The notes beneath the pieces were generated by a model that made no database searches, was not told the origin of the DNA, and worked only from the letters and a program-made list of their open reading frames with translations. 21,445 nucleotides of DNA from Lachnospiraceae bacterium UBA3821 (lineage in GTDB: Bacteria; Bacillota; Clostridia; Lachnospirales; Lachnospiraceae): positions 1-21,445 of the forward strand of contig DFDT01000079.1 in assembly GCA_002368865.1 (NCBI GenBank). Direction: 5' to 3'. Positions 6,825-14,723 of this stretch are shown piece by piece. The position numbers and the translations under genes were made by a program. Position 1 is the first letter of the stretch. Each line of letters opens with the position of its first letter.

Positions 6825-8348
6825 CTACGCTTTTTCCTGCAATCTCTGGGCATCGGCATTCAGCGCGTCAACAATATTTTTCACATTGTCCACGATCTTC
6901 TGATTCTGCTCACTGATACTGTAGGTTTCTCCGGCATGTGCAGACACTTCCTCGGTGATAGCCGATATGGTCTGAATGCTCTCCACAATGACCCTGTTGG
7001 CAACAGCCAGATCTTCCACTGTACCGGAAAGCTGTGATGAATGCTGTGATATTTCGTTCATATTCTCGGCAATGGCGGCAAAGTTTCTGGCTGTATCGGC
7101 AGCTACCTTGCTCTCCTTCACGCCGGTCTCAAGAAGATTATGAATAGTATCTACCATGGTCTGCACCTGATCTGTGATCGTTCCGATCAATTTGGTGATA
7201 TCTTCTGTGGCAGAAGTTGTCTGCCCAGCCAGATTGGAAATCTCTGTCGCCACAACCCCAAAACCTCTTCCTGCCTCTCCTGCCCGCGCAGCCTCAATAC
7301 TTGCATTCAGCGATAAGAGACTGGTCTGGTCGGCTACATTGGTAATCAGATCCGTAATGGAATTCATCTGCGCCGTGGTATCCTGGAACGTCTGCAGCGC
7401 CGCAGCCACATCTTTTCCCGCGGTATCCACCTGTTTCGTCAGTTTGTTCATATCCTCCACATGGCGCTGTCCCTCTTTTACCGCCTCCGCTGTGGTCTTT
7501 ACATTCTTGTTGATCACCTCAGCCGCCCTCGTCACATCATCAATATGCGCCTGGATCTCATTTGTCTTCATCATCTGCTGCTGAATGGCTTCCGCGGATT
7601 CCGCCGAACCGGTGGTCACTTCATTCATGGAGGTCAGCGTCTGATCAACGGAATCCTTCAGATTCCGCATCTCATCTGTTACATTTGCCACATTGTTCGT
7701 CATATTTCCCGATATTTGAAGGATTCTCGCAAGCAGAGAATTCTCTTTGAGTTCTTCCAGTTTAAGTCTGGCCATTCTGACATCCGCAAATTTCGTATTT
7801 GCGGTGGAAGACCATATAAAGTACGCTACGATCAATACCGAAAGGAGTGCCTGTATTTCCAAAGTCGCGCTGTTCACCTCGCCGGGACCCGCCACTTTCC
7901 GGATCACATCCACAAGATTTACGACTATAACACCGGAACCGATCTTGATCGTGTATTTCAGATCGTTATACAATGTTACAATGATCAGCATCGGTATCAC
8001 GTAAGTAAACACCAGATCATTCTGGGCTGTAAACAGCAAAAAACAGTATGTAACAGCATATCCGAAACCAATCGTATGTTTCACTACAGGGGACTCATGA
8101 TCCTGACTGTAAAATAACCACCCCGCAACATAAGGAAGCACACATATGATCACGGTTGCGATCACATATCCCCATGATCTCGTGCCCTTCACCGCTTCCA
8201 ACACATAGGCTGCCGCAATGATCGAAGCGATAATGGTATGTGCTTTCAACGCTATCTTATTTGTGACTACGAGCTCGGATACCGCCGCCAGCGCTTCCAG
8301 CTGTTTTACATCTTTCTCCGATTGATAGTTGCCTGATTGATTTGACAT
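6825..8348 (-). CDS. Methyl-accepting chemotaxis-type transducer with six-helix membrane domain
   Basis: Signal transducer of 507 residues. The N-terminal part (about 36-181) has six predicted membrane helices with only short loops, so there is no classic extracellular ligand-binding domain. No HAMP domain is apparent. A long helical signalling domain follows (about 200-500); its hairpin tip at about 332-370 reads [20 protein letters not shown] followed by [17 protein letters not shown], the CheA/CheW-contact signature. No C-terminal receptor-methylation tether pentapeptide is visible. The start at 8348 has GGAGG six bases upstream. Membrane-embedded sensors of this kind may sense membrane state, redox, or a small hydrophobic signal; the signal here is unknown. 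It could act in chemotaxis or in a chemotaxis-like pathway. No other chemotaxis genes are nearby. Confidence 0.9.
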   Translation of the reverse strand: MSNQSGNYQSEKDVKQLEALAAVSELVVTNKIALKAHTIIASIIAAAYVLEAVKGTRSWGYVIATVIICVLPYVAGWLFYSQDHESPVVKHTIGFGYAVTYCFLLFTAQNDLVFTYVIPMLIIVTLYNDLKYTIKIGSGVIVVNLVDVIRKVAGPGEVNSATLEIQALLSVLIVAYFIWSSTANTKFADVRMARLKLEELKENSLLARILQISGNMTNNVANVTDEMRNLKDSVDQTLTSMNEVTTGSAESAEAIQQQMMKTNEIQAHIDDVTRAAEVINKNVKTTAEAVKEGQRHVEDMNKLTKQVDTAGKDVAAALQTFQDTTAQMNSITDLITNVADQTSLLSLNASIEAARAGEAGRGFGVVATEISNLAGQTTSATEDITKLIGTITDQVQTMVDTIHNLLETGVKESKVAADTARNFAAIAENMNEISQHSSQLSGTVEDLAVANRVIVESIQTISAITEEVSAHAGETYSISEQNQKIVDNVKNIVDALNADAQRLQEKA

Positions 8349-8382
8349 AGTGCACCTCCATACGTTAATTTTTTGACATATT

Positions 8383-8411
8383 ATTATATCATGTTTTTTT
8401 CGACAGGTCAA
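8383..8411 (-). promoter_or_regulatory. Near-consensus sigma-A promoter of the chemotaxis-type gene
   Basis: On the minus strand TTGACC (8406-8411) and TATAAT (8383-8388) are separated by exactly 17 bases. The -10 is a perfect match and the -35 matches five of six. Transcription would start near 8376, about 28 bases before the ATG at 8348. The -35 begins three bases after the corA stop codon, so the two genes may be separately transcribed. Confidence 0.85.
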
Positions 8412-8414
8412 TTT

Positions 8415-9332
8415 TTACAACCATTTCTTTGCCTTGAAAAAGATCAGACTCCCTACCACGATCAGTACACTGACCCCGGCCACTGTTGGATACGCATAGC
8501 GCCATTCCAACTCCGGCATATACCGAAAGTTCATGCCATACCAGCCAACGATCAATGTCAATGGCATAAAGATGGTCGTAACCACCGTCAAAAGCGTCAT
8601 AATACGGTTCTGTTTCACATCCAGCTGTGCCTGATAGAGATCCCTGATCTGCATGGCATGATCCCGGAGCGCTGTCACCGTATCGGCGAGCCTGGATACC
8701 CGGTCCGAAAAAAGCCTGAAATACCGCACATTTTCCTCTTTGAAGAAATGATTTTCATTTTCCTCCAACTCCTGCCCCAGATCGATCAACTGCTCATAAT
8801 GGATCTTCAGATCCCGCATATCATTCCGGATCTCATAGATCCGCTTCATATCCGTCAGTTCCTCTCCGTCCAGGATATCATCCTCTATCCTGTCCAGTTC
8901 TTTTTCATAGCGTTCCAAAAGCGCCAGATCCGGATGTATGATCTGCTCCAGGAAATCATACAGAAAACGCTCCAGGCTGGGCATCCGCCACTTCTTATAC
9001 CTGCGGATATCCTCGATCTGCCGCAGGACATACCCACCTTCATCTATGAAAACGATGCCCTTCTCATCCAGCGCAAAGGCAAATTTATATTCCTCCCCGG
9101 GAATATCTTTCCGGTTTGGGATAAAAAAGGTTCCCGTCAGAGAATCGAAATTGACCTCCGCCTTGGTGTTATGGACAGCAGCCGCATCCGGCTCCAGATC
9201 CATCCCCATGTCAAAGCTCTCTTTTTGTTCCTGCCATTCCGCGCCGGTCAGTACCGCCACATACTGCTCCGTCTTCTTTTTGATCTCCTCCGCCGTACAT
9301 TCCGCCAGGGTCTCACGAATCCAAAAATACAT
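8415..9332 (-). CDS. corA: CorA-family magnesium/divalent metal ion transporter
   Basis: Pentameric ion channel of the CorA family for Mg2+ and related divalent ions in the cytoplasmic membrane. The 305-residue protein has a soluble N-terminal domain (about 1-125), a long helical funnel region (about 125-240, with DRIEDDILDGEEL) and two C-terminal membrane helices. The selectivity motif GMNF (about 266-269) follows the first helix, and the protein ends in the basic KAKKWL. This length and layout fit the shorter Firmicutes CorA-like branch. GAGGAG seven bases before the ATG at 9332 supports the start. It follows spoIVB by 62 bases; only a weak -10-like TATAAA (9367-9372) is visible in that gap. 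No Mg2+ riboswitch is possible in so short a leader. Confidence 0.92.
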   Translation of the reverse strand: MYFWIRETLAECTAEEIKKKTEQYVAVLTGAEWQEQKESFDMGMDLEPDAAAVHNTKAEVNFDSLTGTFFIPNRKDIPGEEYKFAFALDEKGIVFIDEGGYVLRQIEDIRRYKKWRMPSLERFLYDFLEQIIHPDLALLERYEKELDRIEDDILDGEELTDMKRIYEIRNDMRDLKIHYEQLIDLGQELEENENHFFKEENVRYFRLFSDRVSRLADTVTALRDHAMQIRDLYQAQLDVKQNRIMTLLTVVTTIFMPLTLIVGWYGMNFRYMPELEWRYAYPTVAGVSVLIVVGSLIFFKAKKWL

Positions 9333-9394
9333 ATTTTCTCTCCTCTTTTGTAGGCTCTGATTTTATTTTATACTATTCTCCTCAAAAAGGAAAG

Positions 9395-10669
9395 CTATAT
9401 CTGCCCCTGTTCTTTTAACATAGTCTCAATAAAGATCCCATAACCTTTTGCCGGATCATTGACCAGTACATGCGTAACCGCTCCAATGATTTTTCCGTTT
9501 TGTATAATGGGGGCTCCGCTCATTCCCTGAACGATTCCTCCCGTCATACGCAATAGCTCCGGATCCGTAATGGAAAGTTCAATTCCCCGATTCACATTAT
9601 CATGATCCAAATGCAGTGCTGTGATTCGGATATCATAATACCTCGGCTCTCCGTCCACTGTACACAGAATCTGTGCATCTCCCTTTTGAATCTCCTGCTT
9701 CAGCCCTATGGGCATCGGCTCGTTCTCTGACAATGCAAGTCCTTCCTCATTGCAACTTCCAAAGACCCCCTCCTGACCGTTATAAGTAATATCCCCCAGA
9801 ATATTTTCATCGGAATACACGATCATCCCCGTCATTTCCCCGGGATCTCCGATTTTTCCCTTATGAATAGAGATGATCTGCGTCTTATAGATGGTACCGT
9901 CATAGATTTCCATGAGGCTTCCGGTATCCACATCATTGATGCCGTGTCCCAACGCCCCAAAGTTACCTTTACTGTCAATATAAGTCATTGTTCCGACACC
10001 TTGTGCGCTGTCCCTGACCCAGATTCCAATCTTATAAGCTCCGTTTGCATTCTGCCTGGGCGTAATCTCCAGATCGAGCAATTCACCCTTTCGTTCGATT
10101 GTGAGAATCTGCGGCTCACCCCCGCTCTCCTCTATCCTGCGGATAAAATCTTCTTTTTGACTGACCTCCACGCCGTTCAGTTTACAGATATAATCTCCTG
10201 ATCGTAAGATGGATTGCGCCGGTGAAAGAGAATGCCCCTCCTTGTCTTGAAATTCACCTGTGCCGACGACCAGAATCCCTCTGGACTCCATATAGATACC
10301 GATGGGCACCCCGACCGGTATCAATTCCGTATCATCGATTACCTGGATTCCCACCTGCTTCATAGGGAGAACACCAAATAACTTTACATCCAGCGAATAT
10401 TCATTGCCCGTAGCATGCTTGAATGTTAGCGGCTCCCGCAAATCTATGGTGACTGCCCCCGCCGGAATATTGCTCTGGTTCTGCGCATCTACGCTGATCA
10501 ATTCCGCCGTTGCAGGTACTCCAAAAGAAAAAGACTGCTCTGCATCCGCCCGAAGCCGGATCACAGACGGAATTCTGCTGTCCACCTGATAATATCCGAC
10601 ACCTGCCAATGCAGCGCAGCTCAAAATCAACGCTATCCCTAAACCCGCTCTGTAAACCCGCATTCTCAT
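9395..10669 (-). CDS. spoIVB: SpoIVB stage IV sporulation serine protease (family S55)
   Basis: Protease made in the forespore and exported to the intermembrane space, where it cleaves SpoIVFA to trigger pro-sigma-K processing in the mother cell. The 424-residue product has an N-terminal membrane anchor (about 8-27), a PDZ domain (about 115-200) and an S55 catalytic domain. The catalytic triad is visible: His242 in GALGHG, Asp369 in ITDPELL and Ser384 in QGMSGAPI. The Asp-Ser spacing of 15 equals that of the Bacillus subtilis protein. The ribosome binding site is weak; ATG 10669 and 10663 are both possible. It follows recN, the normal clostridial and bacillar order, but spo0A does not follow it here. 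Confidence 0.95.
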   Translation of the reverse strand: MRMRVYRAGLGIALILSCAALAGVGYYQVDSRIPSVIRLRADAEQSFSFGVPATAELISVDAQNQSNIPAGAVTIDLREPLTFKHATGNEYSLDVKLFGVLPMKQVGIQVIDDTELIPVGVPIGIYMESRGILVVGTGEFQDKEGHSLSPAQSILRSGDYICKLNGVEVSQKEDFIRRIEESGGEPQILTIERKGELLDLEITPRQNANGAYKIGIWVRDSAQGVGTMTYIDSKGNFGALGHGINDVDTGSLMEIYDGTIYKTQIISIHKGKIGDPGEMTGMIVYSDENILGDITYNGQEGVFGSCNEEGLALSENEPMPIGLKQEIQKGDAQILCTVDGEPRYYDIRITALHLDHDNVNRGIELSITDPELLRMTGGIVQGMSGAPIIQNGKIIGAVTHVLVNDPAKGYGIFIETMLKEQGQI

Positions 10670-10716
10670 ATCTGCATTCTCGCTTTCCTACCATTTTTAT
10701 AAGAGATTGATCTTTA

Positions 10717-10747
10717 TAGTATGCGGGATTTACAGAAAAATTATACC
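10717..10747 (-). promoter_or_regulatory. Sigma-G-like (forespore) promoter of spoIVB
   Basis: On the minus strand the sequence has GGTATA (10742-10747), 18 bases, then CATACTA (10717-10723). CATACTA matches the sigma-G -10 consensus exactly and GTATA fits the GYATR-type -35. Transcription would start near 10709, about 40 bases before the spoIVB start. The -35 begins at the last base of the recN stop codon. spoIVB is under sigma-G (and sigma-F) control in Bacillus subtilis, which agrees. Confidence 0.75.
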
Positions 10748-12438
10748 TATTTATTTTTTACTTCCAGTGCCTGTACACGGAGTTCATTTGCATTAGATAA
10801 TGCCGCCTCCGTCAGCGTATCACTCCCCAGCAATCTGGCCAACTCCGCTAACTCCTCGGCCTCATCTAATCGCCGGATATCCGTAATAGTACTGTCATCC
10901 GTACTGCTCTTTTCAATCACAAAATGAGCATCCGCCATTGCTGCGATCTGCGGCAGATGTGTGATGCAGATCACCTGATGCGCCCGACCGACCTGGCTCA
11001 GCTGCTCCGCCACCTTCCAGGCCGTCTTTCCGCTGATTCCCGCATCAATCTCATCAAAAATAAGCGTATCGATCTCGTCGCGCTCCGCCAACACCGTCTT
11101 GATCGCCAGCATCACTCGGGACAGTTCTCCTCCGCTGGCTACCTGTCCCAGCGGCTTAATCGGCTCTCCCGGATTCGTGGAGATCAAGAATTCCACATCA
11201 TCATATCCTTTCTCGGTGACCGTTCCGTTCGGGCGCACTGCAACCTCAAACTGTACCGTCAGGAAATTCAGCTGCACCAGGGCATCCGTCAGTTTCTTCG
11301 TCAGCTGCACCGCATTTTTCTGCCTGATCTTGGACAATACGGCACAGGCTTCCGAAAGCTTCTTTTCCGCCTTTTCCAGCTGCATCTGCAAGCCATTGAT
11401 ATAAGCCTCATAATCGGAAAGCATATTTAATGTTTCCTGTCTGGAGGCGGCATATGCCAGAATCTCGGGGATCGTATTACCGTATTTCCCTTTCAGACGG
11501 TTGATCGTATTCAGCCGTTCCTCCACTCTGACGAACTCCTCCTCGTCAAACTCGCTGTCACTCATATATTCCGCCATATCACGGTTATAATCTGCAAGCA
11601 GATTGTCCACTTCCGTCAGCTGTTCTTCCAGCTCCTCCAAACGGGGATCATATGCGGTGACCGTCCGCAGCGCGCGCAATGCCCTGCTCAATGCATTCCC
11701 TGCACCGCCTTCCTCCTCTGTTCCGGAATAATGATAACTTTCCCCAAGATTCTCGGTAATTTTACGGCTGTTGCTCATCCGTCTGTAGGTCTGCTCCAGT
11801 TCCTCATCTTCTCCCTCGATCAGACGGGCGCCCTCAATCTCCTGTAACTCAAATTCCGCCAAGGCCTGCTCTCTCGCCTTAGCGTTCTCATCCATTACTT
11901 CTTTCTCCAGCTTTCTCTTCAATTCTTTTACTTCGTCATAGAGATCCGCCACTGCCTGGGCCGGCGCGGCATAACTCTCCCCGCAGTATGCATCCAGGAT
12001 TTCCATATGCTTCTTTTTGTGAAGCAGGGACTGATGCTCATGCTGCCCGTGAATATCCAGCAAAAGTTCCGCCAGTTCTTTCACCTGTTTTGCAGTCACG
12101 GTCTCTCCGTTGATCTTACAGACGCTTTTTCCCTGCTGCAGCTTTCTGCTGATGATGACACTGTCATCCTCATGCTCCAGATCCATCTCGGCAAGTTTTG
12201 CTTTGATCGCCGCTCCCTCATCTGTGCCACAAGAAAAAACAAGCTCCACCAGGGCGCTCTCTGCTCCCTGACGCAGCAGGTCTTTCTCAAATTTTGCTCC
12301 CAAAGCCAGATTCACGGAACCGATGAGCATGGACTTTCCCGCTCCGGTCTCTCCCGTGAGAATATTCAGCCCCGGGGCAAATTCTACTTCTGTCTCTTCC
12401 ATAAGAGCCAGATTTTTCACATGTAAACTTTGTAACAT
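10747..12438 (-). CDS. recN: DNA repair protein RecN
   Basis: SMC-like ATPase that gathers and holds DNA ends during double-strand break repair in the cytoplasm. The 563-residue protein has Walker A GETGAGKS (about 29-36) at the N-terminus. Two long coiled-coil stretches flank a central hinge-like region (about 150-370). C-terminal motifs are ASGGELSRVMLAIK and the Walker B 'TLIFDEIDAGISG', followed by CITHLPQIAA. Length and layout match the family (about 550-575). I chose the ATG at 12438 because MLQSLHVKNLAL is the standard N-terminus and AAGGAG lies ten bases before it. It follows argR by 44 bases, as in many Firmicutes. Confidence 0.97.
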   Translation of the reverse strand: MLQSLHVKNLALMEETEVEFAPGLNILTGETGAGKSMLIGSVNLALGAKFEKDLLRQGAESALVELVFSCGTDEGAAIKAKLAEMDLEHEDDSVIISRKLQQGKSVCKINGETVTAKQVKELAELLLDIHGQHEHQSLLHKKKHMEILDAYCGESYAAPAQAVADLYDEVKELKRKLEKEVMDENAKAREQALAEFELQEIEGARLIEGEDEELEQTYRRMSNSRKITENLGESYHYSGTEEEGGAGNALSRALRALRTVTAYDPRLEELEEQLTEVDNLLADYNRDMAEYMSDSEFDEEEFVRVEERLNTINRLKGKYGNTIPEILAYAASRQETLNMLSDYEAYINGLQMQLEKAEKKLSEACAVLSKIRQKNAVQLTKKLTDALVQLNFLTVQFEVAVRPNGTVTEKGYDDVEFLISTNPGEPIKPLGQVASGGELSRVMLAIKTVLAERDEIDTLIFDEIDAGISGKTAWKVAEQLSQVGRAHQVICITHLPQIAAMADAHFVIEKSSTDDSTITDIRRLDEAEELAELARLLGSDTLTEAALSNANELRVQALEVKNK

Positions 12439-12482
12439 ATAAGTCACTCTCCTTCTGCACCTTCTCCAAAGCACATCTGGAT

Positions 12483-12950
12483 TTAATTGTCTAATTTCCC
12501 TTTTATTTTATGGATCAAAGATTCCGCTTCCTCCACGGAGCGAGATGCTACCATAATCGTGTCATCTCCTGCAATACAGCCCAAGACCTCCGGAAATTTC
12601 ATGGCGTCCAACGCAGCCGCCACAGCCATGGCCATACCTGAAACCGTCCGGATCACCACAAGATTCTGTGCGATATCCATGGAGGCAAACCCTTCCCGCA
12701 GCACGCGGACATATTTCTCCCCCGCCTGCATCTCTACCAGATTCTTCTCCGCATACCCCATGGCTGCATATTTCTGCCTGCCTTTTTCAGAAGTCACCTT
12801 AGACAACTTCATGTCACGGATGTCCCGTGATACCGTTGCCTGCGTCACTTGAAATCCCGCCTCTCTGAGACACCGGGCCAGTTCCTCCTGAGTTTCCACA
12901 TCCTGTTTCTCTATAATCTCAAGAATTTTTTCCTGTCTTCCCTTTTTCAT
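12483..12950 (-). CDS. argR: Arginine repressor ArgR/AhrC
   Basis: Hexameric, arginine-responsive DNA-binding regulator of arginine synthesis and breakdown. The 155-residue protein has an N-terminal winged helix with the recognition segment QATVSRDIRDMKL (about 37-49) and a C-terminal hexamerisation and arginine-binding domain with GCIAGDDTI (about 124-132), the usual GTIAGDDT with Cys in place of Thr. The start at 12950 has GGAG six bases upstream; TTG 12965 and ATG 12962 are less likely. The gene lies 11 bases after nadK. I see no clear ARG box directly upstream. Coupling to recN downstream is the common arrangement in Firmicutes and need not mean shared function. Confidence 0.96.
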   Translation of the reverse strand: MKKGRQEKILEIIEKQDVETQEELARCLREAGFQVTQATVSRDIRDMKLSKVTSEKGRQKYAAMGYAEKNLVEMQAGEKYVRVLREGFASMDIAQNLVVIRTVSGMAMAVAAALDAMKFPEVLGCIAGDDTIMVASRSVEEAESLIHKIKGKLDN

Positions 12951-12961
12951 TGGTATCTCCA

Positions 12962-13828
12962 TCAATCACTGAATTTCTTATGCAGTAATTCCATAAAACT
13001 CATTTGGTTCAACTTTAAAAATTCGGTTATTTTCTCCGACTGCACAATCCGGATCCGATCCCCGGAACACATGGAGATCTTATGACTTCCGTCAAAAACC
13101 GCCTCCACGGTCTGTTTCTGTCCCTCTCTGCCTGTGGGGATCTCAATTTCGATCACATCCGCAGGATCAAAAACAATGCTCCTGTGATTCAGCGAATGAG
13201 GACAGATCGGGGTAAGCATGATCAGTTTTGCACTGGGCTCTACCAGCGGGCCGCCCGCAGACAGGCTGTAACTGGACGCCCCTGTCGGTGTGGCAACAAT
13301 CATACCGTCCGCCTTGTACCGGTGCAGGAACTGTCCGTTTACATAAATATCCATCCAAAGCATCTGCATGGAACCACGTCTGGAGATCACCACATCATTC
13401 AGCGCCCATCCCTCCTCAAACGGTTTGCCGCAGTGGAAATTCACTTTTCCGTTTAACATCATTCGGGATTCTTTCGTGAACTGCCCATCGATCAGCTTCT
13501 GCAGAGAATCTTCCAGATTGGATGTCTCAATCTCCGTCATATAACCGAGCGTTCCCAGATTTACGCCGATAATGGGAATGAATAGCTTCTTCGTCTCTCG
13601 GGCCGCCTGGAGCACGGTTCCGTCTCCCCCCAGCACGATCATGCAATCCACATCCTTCGGGATGTTTTTTGCCTCCTCAGACATCTCGGTGGTATCCGCC
13701 GTCCAGTCTGCCTCCTTGATCATCAATGTAACCTTCTGCCCCTTACACTCCAAATAACTTTTGATCCGGTAAGTAGAGATCAAATCCTTATCCTTATGCT
13801 TGTTTGTGTAGATCAGAAAATGATTCAT
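12962..13828 (-). CDS. nadK: NAD kinase
   Basis: Phosphorylates NAD+ to NADP+ with ATP or polyphosphate in the cytoplasm and is the only route to NADP in most bacteria. The 288-residue protein carries GGDGT (about 67-71), NLGTLGYMTE (about 90-99) and the later 'ADGMIVATPTGASSYSLSAGG' substrate-binding segment. The length is normal for the family. The start at 13828 is supported by AGGAGG eight bases upstream. It lies 13 bases after tlyA and 11 bases before argR, an order seen across clostridia. It is probably transcribed with the whole block from the promoter at 19831-19860. Confidence 0.97.
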   Translation of the reverse strand: MNHFLIYTNKHKDKDLISTYRIKSYLECKGQKVTLMIKEADWTADTTEMSEEAKNIPKDVDCMIVLGGDGTVLQAARETKKLFIPIIGVNLGTLGYMTEIETSNLEDSLQKLIDGQFTKESRMMLNGKVNFHCGKPFEEGWALNDVVISRRGSMQMLWMDIYVNGQFLHRYKADGMIVATPTGASSYSLSAGGPLVEPSAKLIMLTPICPHSLNHRSIVFDPADVIEIEIPTGREGQKQTVEAVFDGSHKISMCSGDRIRIVQSEKITEFLKLNQMSFMELLHKKFSD

Positions 13829-13841
13829 ACCCGATACCTCC

Positions 13842-14723
13842 TTACAGTTTGTGGGATTGTTCCACAATTTCCGCTATTTTATTTTCCCATAGTTCGCTAT
13901 GAGAAATCCCTCTCCGTTCCGAAATGATCTGCCCCAGCAATTCTTCTGCCTCCCGCTCTGTGCGTTCTGCAACTTCTTCAGAAATCTCCTCTGCCTTACG
14001 GATATGCAGCAAATATTCGATATTTCCCTCCGGCCCCTTGATGGGGGAATGCTCCAGATGCAATACTTCAAACCCGATACTGTCTGCATAATCAATGATC
14101 TTATGGATGACCTCCGCATGTGTTTCCGGTTCCCGGACAACGCCTTTCTTGCCCACCTTGTCCTTCCCTGCTTCAAATTGTGGTTTGATCAGACAGACCA
14201 TCTCACCGCCAGACTTCAACAGATTTCTGGCCGGGATCAGAATTTTCGTAAGCGATATAAAGGAAACATCCACACTGGCAAAATCCAAAGCCTCCTGAAT
14301 ATCCGCTGCCGTCATATAGCGGAAATTCGTCTGCTCCATGCACACTACCCTGGGATCATTCCGCAGTTTCCATGCCAATTGCCCGGTTCCCACATCTACA
14401 GAATACACCTTTACGGCTCCGTTTTGCAGCATGCAGTCCGTGAACCCTCCCGTAGACGCACCGATATCCATGCAGACCATACCTTCCAGCGAAAATTGCC
14501 ACTGCTCCATCGCTTTCTCCAGCTTAAGCCCTCCGCGGCTGACATACTTGGGCTGGCTTCCCCGCACCTCCAGCGAGATTTTCTCCGTATCAAAAAAGGT
14601 GCCCGCCTTATCCTCCTTCTGCCCGTTCACATATACGATCCCGGACATCAGGATAGCCTTTGCTTTCTCTCTGGATGGCGCATATCCCTGCTCTACCAAA
14701 ATAACATCCAAACGTTCCTTCAT
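13842..14723 (-). CDS. tlyA: TlyA-family rRNA 2'-O-methyltransferase
   Basis: S4-domain RNA methyltransferase of the TlyA (YqxC) family, which in other bacteria 2'-O-methylates rRNA. The 293-residue protein has an N-terminal S4 RNA-binding domain (about 1-60, MKERLDVILVEQGYAPSREK). A FtsJ-like SAM-binding domain follows, with MDIGASTGGFTDCML (about 85-99), SVDVGTGQL (about 108-116) and CLIKPQFE (about 177-184), whose Lys is part of the FtsJ catalytic set. The start ATG at 14723 overlaps the dxs stop as ATGA, showing translational coupling. Family members were once called hemolysins; that role is not supported here. Its place between dxs and nadK/argR is conserved in Firmicutes. Confidence 0.95.
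   Translation of the reverse strand: MKERLDVILVEQGYAPSREKAKAILMSGIVYVNGQKEDKAGTFFDTEKISLEVRGSQPKYVSRGGLKLEKAMEQWQFSLEGMVCMDIGASTGGFTDCMLQNGAVKVYSVDVGTGQLAWKLRNDPRVVCMEQTNFRYMTAADIQEALDFASVDVSFISLTKILIPARNLLKSGGEMVCLIKPQFEAGKDKVGKKGVVREPETHAEVIHKIIDYADSIGFEVLHLEHSPIKGPEGNIEYLLHIRKAEEISEEVAERTEREAEELLGQIISERRGISHSELWENKIAEIVEQSHKL

Noticed and set aside
8373..9353. Plus-strand open frame opposite corA
   Set aside because: Mirror of a clear CorA gene with the GMNF motif; the translation has biased composition and no motif.
9360..9394. Possible intrinsic terminator after spoIVB (TCCT...AGGA)
   Set aside because: Only a four-base stem with no adjacent U-tract following it, so not a credible terminator.
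10740..10745. TATAAT on the minus strand at the end of recN as a sigma-A -10
   Set aside because: No -35-like sequence 16-18 bases upstream; the overlapping sigma-G-type elements explain the site better.
13842..14723. Hemolysin function for the TlyA-family gene
   Set aside because: The S4 plus FtsJ-like methyltransferase layout supports an rRNA methyltransferase; the hemolysin name is historical.
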